64,000 nucleotides of DNA, taken from CALKCV01 sp964609515. Its GTDB lineage: Bacteria > Cyanobacteriota > Cyanobacteriia > Cyanobacteriales > Microcoleaceae. Position numbers and translations under genes: made by a program. A model generated the notes under the pieces. The model was not told the origin of the DNA. It ran no database searches and saw only the letters and a program-made list of their open reading frames with translations. Position 1 is the stretch's first letter. The number at the start of each line of letters is the position of its first letter. Below are positions 17,831-26,727 of this stretch, in pieces. The stretch is from NCBI GenBank assembly GCA_964609515.1, contig CAZSTZ010000002.1, positions 1 to 64,000 of the forward strand, read 5' to 3'.

Positions 17831-18676
17831 ATGCCGATAATTGCTAGACCGAGACCCCAGGTCGATTTTTCTCCAAGAGAAGGTTTAATTGCTTCTTTTG
17901 AAAACCCAGGTAATTTTCCAGAAATACAAGAACTCTTAGAAGTTACAGGAGACGAACCCGCATCGGGAACCTCTAATACCGATTTCCTTTTCGCCGGGGA
18001 CGATCTGCCAAAAACTATTTACGGTTTGGAAGGAAACGATTACGTTTATACCAACAACGGACCTAGTTTTATTGTTGGCGACGAAGGCGACGATTTTCTC
18101 AATGGCGGTTTTGCTAACGATACTATTTTCGGCGGTTTGGGAAACGACCAAATTTCCAGCGAGACCGGGGAGAATTTATTCTTGGGAAATGAAGGAGACG
18201 ATGATATCAGTGCTTCTGGAAGCAATATTATCTATGCCGGAAAGGGGGATGACCGGGTAAGTGTTTACTTTTCAGAAGGAAACAATCTTATCTACGGGGA
18301 TAAAGGCGACGACAACTTGACCGGCGCTTTGATGGGGAACGACACTTTATACGGTGGCGAAGGCAACGATAACTTGGAGGGCTTTTTCGGCGACGACTTG
18401 CTCTCCGGTGGCGTTCTTTGGGATTTCCTGACCGGTAATGGCGGTTTCGATACTTTACAAGTTGCCAGAAGTTCTCAGGGTAGTTTTGATATTATTATAG
18501 GTTTCGAGGATGGGGTCGATGCGATCGGTCTCGAAGACTTAACCTACAATGAAATAGTTGTTGGGGCAGTGGGAGTGGAGGCTGTCGAGCTGTCGGCAAG
18601 AATTTTCTTTGGTCTCGATTCTACGTTCGGTATGCTGAATCCTGTCGATCGCGATCGGGTCTCAAAATTTCGTTAG
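17831..18676 (+). CDS. RTX-type calcium-binding repeat protein, 3' end frameshifted
   Basis: The start at 17831 (MPIIARPRPQVDF) has an AAGGAG ribosome site nine bases upstream and is preferred over the ATG at 17780. Residues about 60-200 carry glycine/aspartate nonapeptide repeats of the hemolysin-type beta-roll: GLEGNDYVY, FGGLGNDQI, YAGKGDDRV, YGDKGDDNL, YGGEGNDNL. Such proteins bind calcium and are usually exported by type I secretion; no N-terminal signal peptide is seen, consistent with that. The frame ends at TAG 18676 after VSKFR. One base over, the frame continues as PLIAESDIVIKVADTNEVLA to TAA 18824, which looks like the normal end of such cyanobacterial proteins. A one-base shift near 18650 (GATCGCGATCGGG) probably removed the tail. 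Confidence 0.85.
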   Translation: MPIIARPRPQVDFSPREGLIASFENPGNFPEIQELLEVTGDEPASGTSNTDFLFAGDDLPKTIYGLEGNDYVYTNNGPSFIVGDEGDDFLNGGFANDTIFGGLGNDQISSETGENLFLGNEGDDDISASGSNIIYAGKGDDRVSVYFSEGNNLIYGDKGDDNLTGALMGNDTLYGGEGNDNLEGFFGDDLLSGGVLWDFLTGNGGFDTLQVARSSQGSFDIIIGFEDGVDAIGLEDLTYNEIVVGAVGVEAVELSARIFFGLDSTFGMLNPVDRDRVSKFR

Positions 18677-18759
18677 TTTTATTCCTCTAATTGCTGAAAG
18701 CGATATAGTAATAAAGGTTGCCGATACGAATGAAGTTTTGGCAGTTATTCGACCGATTA

Positions 18760-18824
18760 TCTTCGTTGCCGATGGCGTTTTGCCTTTCCCCGTTTTAACT
18801 GAGGATGATTTTATTTTTATTTAA
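18760..18824 (+). repeat. Tail of the RTX gene, first copy of a 65-bp duplication
   Basis: This holds the shifted-frame end of the RTX gene (FVADGVLPFP, LTEDDFIFI, stop). It is repeated with a few substitutions at 18955-19021. The 130 bp between the copies hold a palindrome (18847-18882) and a GTAGGT...ACCTAC inverted repeat. Confidence 0.85.
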
Positions 18825-18846
18825 AACTAGGCGATCGCTCTAGTCA

Positions 18847-18882
18847 AGAAACCCGGTAATTCCGGCAAAAACCGGGTTTCTG
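18847..18882. repeat. Dispersed palindrome between the duplicated RTX tails
   Basis: The arms AGAAACCCGG and CCGGGTTTCT flank an ATTCCGGC loop. It may serve as a terminator for the RTX gene. Confidence 0.8.
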
Positions 18883-18954
18883 AGAATACAGGCGATTTTT
18901 TTGTAGGTGGGAGAAAAGTGCGAAGCGGAACGAAAACTCCGCACGACCTACAAT

Positions 18955-19021
18955 TCTTCGTTGCCGATGGCGTTTTGCCTTTTCCTGTTTTAACTGAGGA
19001 TGATTTTATTTCCATTTTTTA
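18955..19021 (+). repeat. Second copy of the RTX tail duplication
   Basis: This is similar to 18760-18824 from TCTTCGTTGCCGATGGCG to the terminal TAA, with scattered differences. It has no open frame of its own upstream and looks like a relic. Confidence 0.85.
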
Positions 19022-19058
19022 AGGCGGCGAACAGGCAATAGCCGCGTTCTACATCGAG

Positions 19059-20696
19059 CTAAATAGGACAGCTCAAACCACCCGCTTTTTGACTAAAGCG
19101 GGCATTTTCCCGATAATCGACAGGACAGTCGATGACTGTAGGAACATCTTGAGAAAGAGCTTCCTTAAGAGCTGGAACCAAATCCGTAGCAGACTCCACG
19201 CGATAACCCTTCAAACCAAAGCTTTCAGCAAACTTGACAAAATCTGGATTGCCAAACTTAATATAAGAAGACTCACCGTAATGGTCTTCCTGCTTCCACT
19301 CAATCAAACCATAACCGCCGTCGTGGAAGACGAGAGTTACAAAAGGAGTACCCAATCGCGCCGCAGTTTCCAACTCTTGGGCGTTCATCAGAAAACCGCC
19401 GTCCCCCGTAGCAGCTACTACCTTCCGGTTGGGATAAACCAATTTAGCCGCCAGGGCCCCCGGAATAGCGATACCCATGGCCGCAAACCCGTTAGAAATC
19501 AAACAAGTATTGGGGCGATCGCAATGATAGTGGCGGGCAATCCACATTTTATGAGCCCCCACGTCGGAAATGACGATATCCTCCGGTCCCATCACCTGTC
19601 GCAAATCGTAAATCAATTTTTGCGGTTTAATCGGAAACCCATCATCCTTGGCATAATACTCGTATTCGTTGCGGATATTTTTGCGAATTTCTGCCACCAT
19701 CGGGTTTAACTTATTCATGCGATCCGAGCGCCGCAAAATCTCGTTCAACGAATCGGAAATATCCCCTACAATTTCCGCCATTGGAATATAACTGCTATCG
19801 ATTTCCGCCGGCATCGCCCCGATATGAATAATCGGTATCTTGCCGTCTGGATTCCATTTTTTCGGAGAATACTCGATTAAATCGTAGCCCACCGCAATTA
19901 CCAAATCCGTACTTTCAAAAGCACAAGTAATGTGATCTCTTTGCTTCAAACCAGTAGTCCAGAGCGATAAAGGATGAGTATAAGGAATCACCCCTTTACC
20001 CATAAAAGTATTAGCTACAGGTATATTAAGTTGAGTGGCAAACTCCGTCAGCGCCTCGCTAGCGTTTCCCCGAATTGCACCGTTACCCGCTAAAATCAAA
20101 GGATTTTTTGCTTTAGAAATAGCGCTGGCCGCCTCGTTCATGCTTTGATAAGCAGAATAGCTTTTATCTCCTTTATCTCGGTTGAGAGGTTGCCCCTCCA
20201 CCGGCATTGCCGCAATATTTTCGGGTACATCTATATGAACCGCACCCGGTTTTTCGTGTTGGGCGAGTTTAAAAGCCTTGCGAACGATTTCTGGAGTAAT
20301 GCTAGGACGTACTATTTGAGCGTTCCATTTAGTCACCGGCTCGAACATCGCCACCAAATCGAGGTATTGGTGAGATTCGATGTGCATTCTGTCCGTTCCT
20401 ACCTGACCGGTAATAGCTACTAAGGGAGCGCCGTCTAAGTTAGCATCGGCAACACCGGTCATTAAGTTAGTAGCGCCCGGACCCAAAGTTGACAAACAAA
20501 CTCCTGCTTTTCCCGTGAGGCGACCGTAAACATCTGCCATGAATGCGGCACCTTGTTCGTGACGAGTGGTAATAAATTGAATCGAGGAAGATTTTAGAGC
20601 TTCCAAGACATCCATATTTTCTTCTCCTGGAAGTCCGAAGATGTATTGGACTCCTTCATTTTCCAGGCACTTTACTAAAAGTTGGGCTGTGTTCAT
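19059..20696 (-). CDS. 2-oxoglutarate decarboxylase-type ThDP enzyme (annotated elsewhere as acetolactate synthase large subunit)
   Basis: This thiamin-diphosphate enzyme has 545 residues. The N-terminal pyrimidine-binding domain has the catalytic Glu in TTRHEQGAAFMADVYGR. A central domain follows, and the C-terminal domain has the metal/diphosphate motif GDGGFLMNAQELETA (about residue 440). It falls in the AHAS/AlsS family, but it is shorter than the biosynthetic IlvB enzymes. It lies directly beside a succinic semialdehyde dehydrogenase gene in the same direction. In Synechococcus sp. PCC 7002 the equivalent pair (A2770/A2771) was shown to convert 2-oxoglutarate to succinate, completing the TCA cycle without 2-oxoglutarate dehydrogenase. 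I infer the same role here; acetolactate synthase activity remains the alternative. An AAGGAG site precedes the ATG. Confidence 0.85.
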   Translation of the reverse strand: MNTAQLLVKCLENEGVQYIFGLPGEENMDVLEALKSSSIQFITTRHEQGAAFMADVYGRLTGKAGVCLSTLGPGATNLMTGVADANLDGAPLVAITGQVGTDRMHIESHQYLDLVAMFEPVTKWNAQIVRPSITPEIVRKAFKLAQHEKPGAVHIDVPENIAAMPVEGQPLNRDKGDKSYSAYQSMNEAASAISKAKNPLILAGNGAIRGNASEALTEFATQLNIPVANTFMGKGVIPYTHPLSLWTTGLKQRDHITCAFESTDLVIAVGYDLIEYSPKKWNPDGKIPIIHIGAMPAEIDSSYIPMAEIVGDISDSLNEILRRSDRMNKLNPMVAEIRKNIRNEYEYYAKDDGFPIKPQKLIYDLRQVMGPEDIVISDVGAHKMWIARHYHCDRPNTCLISNGFAAMGIAIPGALAAKLVYPNRKVVAATGDGGFLMNAQELETAARLGTPFVTLVFHDGGYGLIEWKQEDHYGESSYIKFGNPDFVKFAESFGLKGYRVESATDLVPALKEALSQDVPTVIDCPVDYRENARFSQKAGGLSCPI

Positions 20697-20809
20697 TGTT
20701 CGTTTTCTCCTTTAATAGGGAATGGGGAATGGGGAATGGGGAATGGGTAAGCTCGGATAGGCGATTAACAATTAACAATTGACAATTCCCTATTCCCTAT
20801 TCCCAAAAA

Positions 20810-22177
20810 TTACTTAATCCAAACTGTTTTAACGTTGACAAATTCGAGAATGCCTTCCCGGGCGAGTTCGCGTCCGTAACCGGAACGTTTAATACCGCCA
20901 AAAGGCAAGCCCGGGTCTGATTTCACCAAACCGTTGATAAAAACTGCACCCGCTTCTATTTCCGAGATTAAGCGATCGCTCTCTTCTGGAAAGCTAGTCC
21001 ACGCACTCGCACCCAAACCAAAAGGCGTGCTATTAGCTAACTCGATCGCTTCATCGATACCGGCTACCCTAAATACTAAAGCCACCGGTCCAAAAAATTC
21101 GTCTTGATATGCAGGGCAACCCTCTGGAATATCGCTCAAAATCGTTGGCGGATAGAAGTTACCCGGGCGATCTGAGAAAAGATGACCTCCAGTTAATAGT
21201 TTCGCACCTTTCTCGACGCTAGCTTGTACCTGTTCGTCGAGTTCTTTGAGAATACCTGGAGTAGCTAACGGACCCAAATCTGTTTCTGGGTCCATCGGAT
21301 CGCCTACTTTTAACGCCTCAAATTTTTCGAGCAAACCTTTAATAAATTCATCGGCGATCGCCTCTGCCAAGATGAAGCGTTTGGCAGCAATACAAGATTG
21401 ACCGGTATTGAGCATCCTGGCACTAACCCCCGTAGAAATTGCAGACTCTATATCGGCACTTTCCAAGACTACAAACGGATCGCTACCTCCTAATTCTAAG
21501 ACTGTTTTTTTAATATTTTTCCCTGCCAGAGATGCCAGAGATGCACCTGCCGGTTCGCTGCCCGTAAGAGTAGCTGCTTTTACGCGATCGTCTTCTATAA
21601 TTTTAGCTACTTTATCCGAGCCTACCAATAAAGTTTGAAAAGCTCCTTCGGGAAAACCCGCTTCTGTAAATATTTCTTCGATGGCCAAAGCGCACTGAGG
21701 CACGTTAGAGGCGTGTTTGAGCAAACCGACATTACCTGCCATTAAGGCCGGGGCAGCAAATCTGAAGACTTGCCAGAAAGGAAAGTTCCAAGGCATTACT
21801 GCCAGAACGGGGCCTAGAGGTTGGTAGCGGACGAAACATTTACTAGCGTCGGTTTCTCCTGGGACATCCGCGAGAAATTTAGGGGCATTTTCGGCGTAGT
21901 AACGGCAAACCAAAGCGCATTTTTTCGCTTCTGCCATAGCAGATTTTAACGTCTTGCCCATTTCTAGGGTCATGATTTTGCCGAATTTCTCGCTATCCTT
22001 TTCTAAGATATCTGCCGCTTTTTCCAGCCATCGGGCCCGTTCCTCGAAGGATGTCTTTCGGTACTCCGGGTAAGTTTTAGCAGCCAGTGCTAGTTTGCTT
22101 TCGATTTCGGCATCGGCCATCGCCTCAAAAGTTTTTACTGTTTCTCCCGTGGCGGGGTTAATCGTCGCAATTGCCAT
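20810..22177 (-). CDS. gabD: Succinic semialdehyde dehydrogenase
   Basis: This aldehyde dehydrogenase has 455 residues. The active-site Cys is in LNTGQSCIAAKR (about residue 262), the general-base Glu in VLELGGSDPFVV (about 228), the cofactor-binding TGSEPAGASLASLAG near 205, and the substrate-loop Asn in VMPWNFPFWQV near 130. It oxidises succinic semialdehyde to succinate with NAD(P)+. It lies 113 bp upstream of the 2-oxoglutarate decarboxylase-type gene on the same strand, so the two probably form an operon closing the TCA cycle. The spacer holds a GGGAATGGGGAATGGGG-type tandem and a TTAACAATT repeat. The GGGAGAG ribosome site supports the ATG at 22177. Other family members use related aldehydes, so specificity is inferred from the neighbour. 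Confidence 0.88.
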   Translation of the reverse strand: MAIATINPATGETVKTFEAMADAEIESKLALAAKTYPEYRKTSFEERARWLEKAADILEKDSEKFGKIMTLEMGKTLKSAMAEAKKCALVCRYYAENAPKFLADVPGETDASKCFVRYQPLGPVLAVMPWNFPFWQVFRFAAPALMAGNVGLLKHASNVPQCALAIEEIFTEAGFPEGAFQTLLVGSDKVAKIIEDDRVKAATLTGSEPAGASLASLAGKNIKKTVLELGGSDPFVVLESADIESAISTGVSARMLNTGQSCIAAKRFILAEAIADEFIKGLLEKFEALKVGDPMDPETDLGPLATPGILKELDEQVQASVEKGAKLLTGGHLFSDRPGNFYPPTILSDIPEGCPAYQDEFFGPVALVFRVAGIDEAIELANSTPFGLGASAWTSFPEESDRLISEIEAGAVFINGLVKSDPGLPFGGIKRSGYGRELAREGILEFVNVKTVWIK

Positions 22178-22516
22178 TCTTTTTTTTTCTCTCCCAGTAA
22201 TAATAAATAGAAAGCTCTTTTTTTTATGATAGTTTCCTACACCGGATCGACCTATTACTTCTTAACTAATCGTTACAATTCCCTATCTGGTGAAACCAGG
22301 TTTTGCCAAAAAACCTGGTTTCTTGACAAAGGGACTGCCTTCTTCAATCTTGGAACGAGTCGATAAGCAGCACCCAAGGAATTATATCATACTTGCTTGC
22401 CAACACAACTAATTTCTTTGTTAAGATTCCTTGACAATTTCACAGCAAAGAATCGGATTGTTAATTGTCAATTGTCAATTGCTAATTGTTAACCGCCTAT
22501 CCTCTATTCCCAATTG
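22178..22516. other. Intergenic region with palindrome and TTAACAATT repeats
   Basis: This holds the promoter region of the dehydrogenase, a CCAGG/CCTGG palindrome at 22292-22325 and TTAATTGTCAATTGTCAATT-type repeats at 22459-22492. No coding sequence was seen. Confidence 0.6.
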
Positions 22517-22643
22517 GGAGCATCTCAATTTTGCAAAAATAGAAAAATTTTTCCGGAACGCTTATTGACTGCTTTACCATTAACAATTGACAATTGACAA
22601 AAGCGTTAAATTATTGGTTTTCTTCTTGCATTGCAGTGTACCC
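22517..22643. mobile_element. Putative MITE, 127 bp, 9-bp flanking duplication
   Basis: The element begins GGGAGCATCTCAATTTTGC and ends GCATTGCAGTGTACCC; the ends are imperfect inverted repeats. It is flanked on both sides by TTCCCAATT (22508-22516 and 22644-22652). The interior holds AATTGACAATTGACAAAAGC. Its left end matches the terminal repeat of the element at 23924-24125. Caution: the right flank lies in a TTCCCCATTCCCCATT tandem, so the target duplication could be chance. Confidence 0.5.
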
Positions 22644-22673
22644 TTCCCAATTCCCCATTCCCCATTCCCAATT

Positions 22674-23897
22674 TCAAGTTTGCACTTTAAATTCTGGAGG
22701 ATCTATTCCCCAATTCACCCACTGTATCGCTTCTCTAGCGGACTGAATATTAGGTGGAACTCTCAGAGCATGAATTCTGTCCGTGCTAGGACAAGTCATT
22801 TTTATGATATAAATTGGTTCTATATCTACTTCGGAATAAATCTCTAATAAATCGTATTCTTGCCAAGAATCTATGGTGTTGCATTGTAATTCTTGACAGA
22901 TGCGATCGTAACCTATGCCTTGGAGCAATACTCGCCTCAATTCGGCATTAGTTTCTGATAAAAGCCACTCGCAATGCCATTGCGAAGCTGGCAATTTTCC
23001 GTAAGTTTCTGGTAAGATTACCCCTTGATAAGCATAGACTTTGAACCCATCGGCAAACTCTACTGCCGGTCCTCCTTCTCCATGGAGTCGTTGTTGGTTA
23101 TCTGCCGAGAAAATTAGGGGGCGATCGCACATCAAACAAATATTTTTAAAAGGAAAAAACCAGCTACATTCTGTAGCTAAAGAACGCAGAATTTCCCATT
23201 TATTTTTATCGTATTGGCAACCTAAAACCGAAATTAAAAAGTCGCTCCAAATCGTAACTGCTACTAATTTTGGTGTCGAAATACAAGGTTCTACCGGACC
23301 GAGAAAACCATTTTTTAACGAAGCAGTTACCAGCTCGGAAAAATCCCTGGTTTCTTCTAAATTTGCCAGCATTTTTTCTAGTTCTCTCGGTCTTTCTTCT
23401 ATCAGCAAATTTATCAAATAAATTCCCAGTCTATCTATTTGATTTAATAATTGCCTGTAGTTGGTTTTGCTTTCAATTGTTTCTAACACCCACGGCTGAA
23501 CTTGACTTATTAAATCGTCGCAGAATTGCAAAGATAAAACTTCCCAAAGTTGCTCGTCTAATTCTTCTCCCAATTCAATTGTCATTAATTTCCCGAGCTC
23601 CGCAGCCAAGTTCTCTCCTTTTTTGGAGATTTTTTCTCGTAAAAAATCCCCCTCTCCCGCCTTCTCTAATTGCCTCCACTTATGCTGCATGATAATTCTT
23701 AAAGCTGCTAGGGGCCCCCGACAAAATACCATTTCTGGTGGCGATAAACCCATAGCAGCATAAGCGTTTTTTACAGCTTCGGTAGCTTTTTCTCGGTCTA
23801 GAGGCTGGCAGGAAAGGGCGATGTTCAGCCATTTTTTACCGTAAATGGGAATTAGTTCTTTTTGTTCTGATTTTAGTTGGGTAATAATTTCACTCAT
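22674..23897 (-). CDS. DUF6745-like protein of unknown function
   Basis: The 407-residue product starts at the ATG at 23897 (MSEIITQLKSEQ). A longer reading to 23966 adds residues encoded by flanking repeat DNA and is unlikely. The N-terminal part includes ATEAVKNAYAAMGLSPP and a helical region. The C-terminal half has the DUF6745-type pattern CDRPLIFSADNQQRLHGEGG followed by PAVEFADGFKVYAYQGVILP. Such domains in cyanobacteria often accompany leucine-rich repeats, which are absent here. There are no membrane segments or catalytic motifs that I recognise. Family membership is a recall-based guess with moderate certainty; function unknown. The gene is bracketed by MITE-like elements at 22517 and 23924. 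Confidence 0.7.
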   Translation of the reverse strand: MSEIITQLKSEQKELIPIYGKKWLNIALSCQPLDREKATEAVKNAYAAMGLSPPEMVFCRGPLAALRIIMQHKWRQLEKAGEGDFLREKISKKGENLAAELGKLMTIELGEELDEQLWEVLSLQFCDDLISQVQPWVLETIESKTNYRQLLNQIDRLGIYLINLLIEERPRELEKMLANLEETRDFSELVTASLKNGFLGPVEPCISTPKLVAVTIWSDFLISVLGCQYDKNKWEILRSLATECSWFFPFKNICLMCDRPLIFSADNQQRLHGEGGPAVEFADGFKVYAYQGVILPETYGKLPASQWHCEWLLSETNAELRRVLLQGIGYDRICQELQCNTIDSWQEYDLLEIYSEVDIEPIYIIKMTCPSTDRIHALRVPPNIQSAREAIQWVNWGIDPPEFKVQT

Positions 23898-23923
23898 AAG
23901 ATTAGGGAATGGGGAATGGTCCA

Positions 23924-24125
23924 GGGAGCATCTCAATGCCAAACGAAGAAGTAGAATTTGTCGCATTTATGGAAGAAGCAAGAGGCAATAGGCAAGAGTA
24001 GGCAAGAGGCAATAGGCAATAGGCAAGAGTAGATAAGGAACAGAATTTTCGATTTTTTTCTACTTTTTTAATTTTTGATAACCCCTAAACGGGTTGCTAT
24101 ATTTTTACAAATATGAGATGCTCCC
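23924..24125. mobile_element. MITE, 202 bp, perfect 12-bp terminal inverted repeats and 8-bp target duplication
   Basis: The termini GGGAGCATCTCA (23924-23935) and TGAGATGCTCCC (24114-24125) are perfect inverted repeats. The direct repeat ATGGTCCA occurs immediately outside both ends (23916-23923 and 24126-24133). The interior contains GGCAATAGGCAAGAG-type heptamer tandems and has no coding capacity. It is therefore a non-autonomous element presumably moved by a transposase encoded elsewhere. Confidence 0.85.
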
Positions 24126-24207
24126 ATGGTCCATGGGGAATTGCGTTCTCTCTTCATAGAAGACAGTCGGTTAACAAGAACGCAATTAACAAGAACGCAA
24201 CTAACAA

Positions 24208-26634
24208 TTAACGATTACCAATATAATCATAACTATAATACTGGCGATCGAAAGAATCTCCACGATATCCATTGCCAATAGTTCCCAAAACCGACACTCC
24301 TGCCATACTCAAATCCTCCAAAACCCAATTTAAAGCCTCCCGTTCGGTCTTGCCCAACCCTACAACCAAAATCAGGCCGTCTGTAGAAGCCGCCAACAGA
24401 CTAGCATCGGCCCTGCCCAACAAAGGTGCCGTGTCAAAGATCGCCACATCGAAAGCGCTGGCAAATTCCGGGATTAACTCTCGCATCCTCTGGGAGGATA
24501 AAATCTTGGTCGGATCGGCAATTTGGGGGCCTGCCGTCAAGACGAAGAGATTTTCGTCAAAGGGCGATCGCTCTATTGCCTCCTCCCACGGCATCCCGGA
24601 TGTCGCTACGCTACTCAAACCCCACTCGTGGGACAACCCCATCATGTTATGAATCTGGGGCGATCGCAAATCGGCATCCACTAACAACACCTTTTGGCCC
24701 ATTGCCGCTGCTGCCTTGGCCAAATTAGCCGCTACCGTTGATTTACCATCTCCCGGCATGGCGGAACTTACCGCAAAAGAACGGAGCGGACTGGCATAAT
24801 TTAACAAGCGAAGGTTGGCATTAATGCTGCGAAAAGCTTCGTCAAAATCTGAGGGATAAACCGCCAAAGACGAACTACTACTTGCTTTTAATTCTTCATT
24901 CATCCACAGGGGGCGATCGTGAACGGGAATTACTCCCAACATGGGCAAACCAATAGATTTTTTAACTTGTTTGGGATTTTCATAAACATCTGTTTCTAAA
25001 CGGTTTGCCAGTTTGGCTAATCCGAGCCCCAACAGCAAACCTGCCAATCCTCCTAAAACTAAATTTAAAATATAATTAGGAGAAACTACTGCCAATTTTC
25101 CGGCACCATCTCTCAACATTTGCGGCGGTGCGATTAACTCCCACGGCATTTCTTTTAAAGCCGATTCTACTTGCAAAGCATTTCTGGTTGCCAATAAATC
25201 TTTAAGCTTGTCTTTTGAGAGCTGCAATTCTAGTTGAATGTCGGCGTATTCTCGCAAGATTACTGGGAATTGTTTGGCGTATTGGCTTAATTCTGCTTCG
25301 GCTTTATCCAGTACGTTTGCCCGAACTGCTAATACTTCGATTTGATTGGCAGCTTGCACCATTTCCTGAATTAATTCTAAGCGGATTTCGTCTTGAAATG
25401 TTAGGGCTTCAGGACCGATTTCTTCTATACTTTTACCCGCTACTTTTTGGGCTTCTTCGTTTAAAAGGGGCACCAGGCGCTGTCTTTGATTTACTAGGGC
25501 TTGAATCTGGGGGGCTTCTTCTTTAAAGCGGGCTAATTCTAGGGCGATTGTTGTTTCGATTTCTTGAAGTTTATTGAGTAAGGATTGATAGCGAGGAGAG
25601 CGGGAGATGGCCGAAGCTATTAGGGCTTGTTCTGGTTTTAATCCTAACTGATTTTCGATGCTTTGGTAGAGCGTTCGCTGTTGTTCTAGTTCGATTTCAT
25701 TGGTTAATTGTTGAGTCTTTATTTTACTCATTTCTTCGGCAATTTTTGCTGCTTCAAATTCCGGGTCGATTAATTGATAATCTTCTAATAATCTTTGTTC
25801 TTTTTGTTGCAAGCTGGCAACTCGTTGTTCTAATGCTGGTAATTGAGTTTCTATATATTTAATTGCTTCCCCAAGATGGGTTTTGCGTTCTTGGCGATCG
25901 TATTTATTATAAGCTTCTGCTATGGCGGTTAAAACCCCTAAAATTTTCTGGGTATCTCCATCCCGGTAGCTTACTTTGATAATTTTAGTTTCGTCGATTC
26001 TTTCTACGGCTAATTTTTGATTTTCCCAGAAGCGATTTACTCTTGTTTTACCGAACAGATAGTTGTAATTAATTTCGGGATATTTTGTTTGTATTTCCTC
26101 AATTATGGGTTCCATTACTTGAGGACTGGTTAAGACTTCAATTAAGGATTGATAATCGGTTTCATCTGGTTGGGAATTTACGTTGTTTTCGGTGGAACTT
26201 GTCCTGGCTGGCCATGCTACTTTATTCTGATAATTTCCTGCTAATAAGCTTTTTAAACGCTCTTCCAAATTGGCGGTTTCATCTGTTGGTTGTTCTTCAG
26301 GTTTTTTGTCGAAAAAATTGCTTTCTATTTTCGTTAACGTTACCGGTTCTATTAATAGTTTAAAATCCCCTTGATATTGGGATATTTGAGAGAGATTCCA
26401 GAAATAAACAGCAGTAGTTGTAGTGGCAGTTGTTCCCAGAATTAGAAACCATCTTTTCAAGAAAACGTTCCAAATGCTATCCCGTTTCGAGGACTCGTTA
26501 CCACGGACTTTTTGAAACTCGGCATCGTAAATGTAGCGATCGTATTGCGGCGTATTTCTCTTGGTATCTGCGAGTTTGTTGCTAGGTTGGTATAGAGAAA
26601 GACTAGAAGTTTTTCCCGGTTCCAGATTTTCCAT
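24208..26634 (-). CDS. Wzc-type polysaccharide co-polymerase/tyrosine autokinase
   Basis: The start is the ATG at 26634 (MENLEPGKTSS). The 808-residue protein has the Wzc/CapAB layout. After a cytoplasmic leader there is a first membrane helix near residue 70, then a long periplasmic Wzz domain with coiled coils (about 100-500), and a second helix near 530 (NLVLGGLAGLLLGLGLA). The C-terminal BY-kinase domain has Walker A SSAMPGDGKST near 620, Walker A' VLLVDADLRSP and Walker B FDVAIFDTAPLL. The tail RQYYSYDYIGNR carries clustered Tyr residues, the expected autophosphorylation sites. It controls chain length and export of exopolysaccharide. The adjacent cysC downstream of its promoter side may reflect sulfation of the polymer, which is only an inference. 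Confidence 0.93.
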   Translation of the reverse strand: MENLEPGKTSSLSLYQPSNKLADTKRNTPQYDRYIYDAEFQKVRGNESSKRDSIWNVFLKRWFLILGTTATTTTAVYFWNLSQISQYQGDFKLLIEPVTLTKIESNFFDKKPEEQPTDETANLEERLKSLLAGNYQNKVAWPARTSSTENNVNSQPDETDYQSLIEVLTSPQVMEPIIEEIQTKYPEINYNYLFGKTRVNRFWENQKLAVERIDETKIIKVSYRDGDTQKILGVLTAIAEAYNKYDRQERKTHLGEAIKYIETQLPALEQRVASLQQKEQRLLEDYQLIDPEFEAAKIAEEMSKIKTQQLTNEIELEQQRTLYQSIENQLGLKPEQALIASAISRSPRYQSLLNKLQEIETTIALELARFKEEAPQIQALVNQRQRLVPLLNEEAQKVAGKSIEEIGPEALTFQDEIRLELIQEMVQAANQIEVLAVRANVLDKAEAELSQYAKQFPVILREYADIQLELQLSKDKLKDLLATRNALQVESALKEMPWELIAPPQMLRDGAGKLAVVSPNYILNLVLGGLAGLLLGLGLAKLANRLETDVYENPKQVKKSIGLPMLGVIPVHDRPLWMNEELKASSSSSLAVYPSDFDEAFRSINANLRLLNYASPLRSFAVSSAMPGDGKSTVAANLAKAAAAMGQKVLLVDADLRSPQIHNMMGLSHEWGLSSVATSGMPWEEAIERSPFDENLFVLTAGPQIADPTKILSSQRMRELIPEFASAFDVAIFDTAPLLGRADASLLAASTDGLILVVGLGKTEREALNWVLEDLSMAGVSVLGTIGNGYRGDSFDRQYYSYDYIGNR

Positions 26635-26644
26635 ATTTCTCAAT

Positions 26645-26724
26645 AATTGCTAATGACTAATGGCTAATTGCTAATCGCTAATTGCTAATCTCAAAAAAAC
26701 AATTAACAATTAACAATTAACAAT
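26645..26724. repeat. TTAACAATT/GCTAATTGCTAAT tandem repeats
   Basis: Short tandem units of the AATTAGCAATTAGC and TTAACAATTAAC types fill the space between the wzc and cysC genes. The same units occur in many spacers of this window, for example 12340-12375, 24173-24212, 39636-39669, 52449-52520 and 57640-57698. Confidence 0.7.
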
Positions 26725-26727
26725 TCT

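Noticed and set aside
19059..20696. Naming this gene ilvB or alsS, acetolactate synthase
   Set aside because: The adjacent succinic semialdehyde dehydrogenase and the length match the characterised 2-oxoglutarate decarboxylase pair better; kept only as an alternative.
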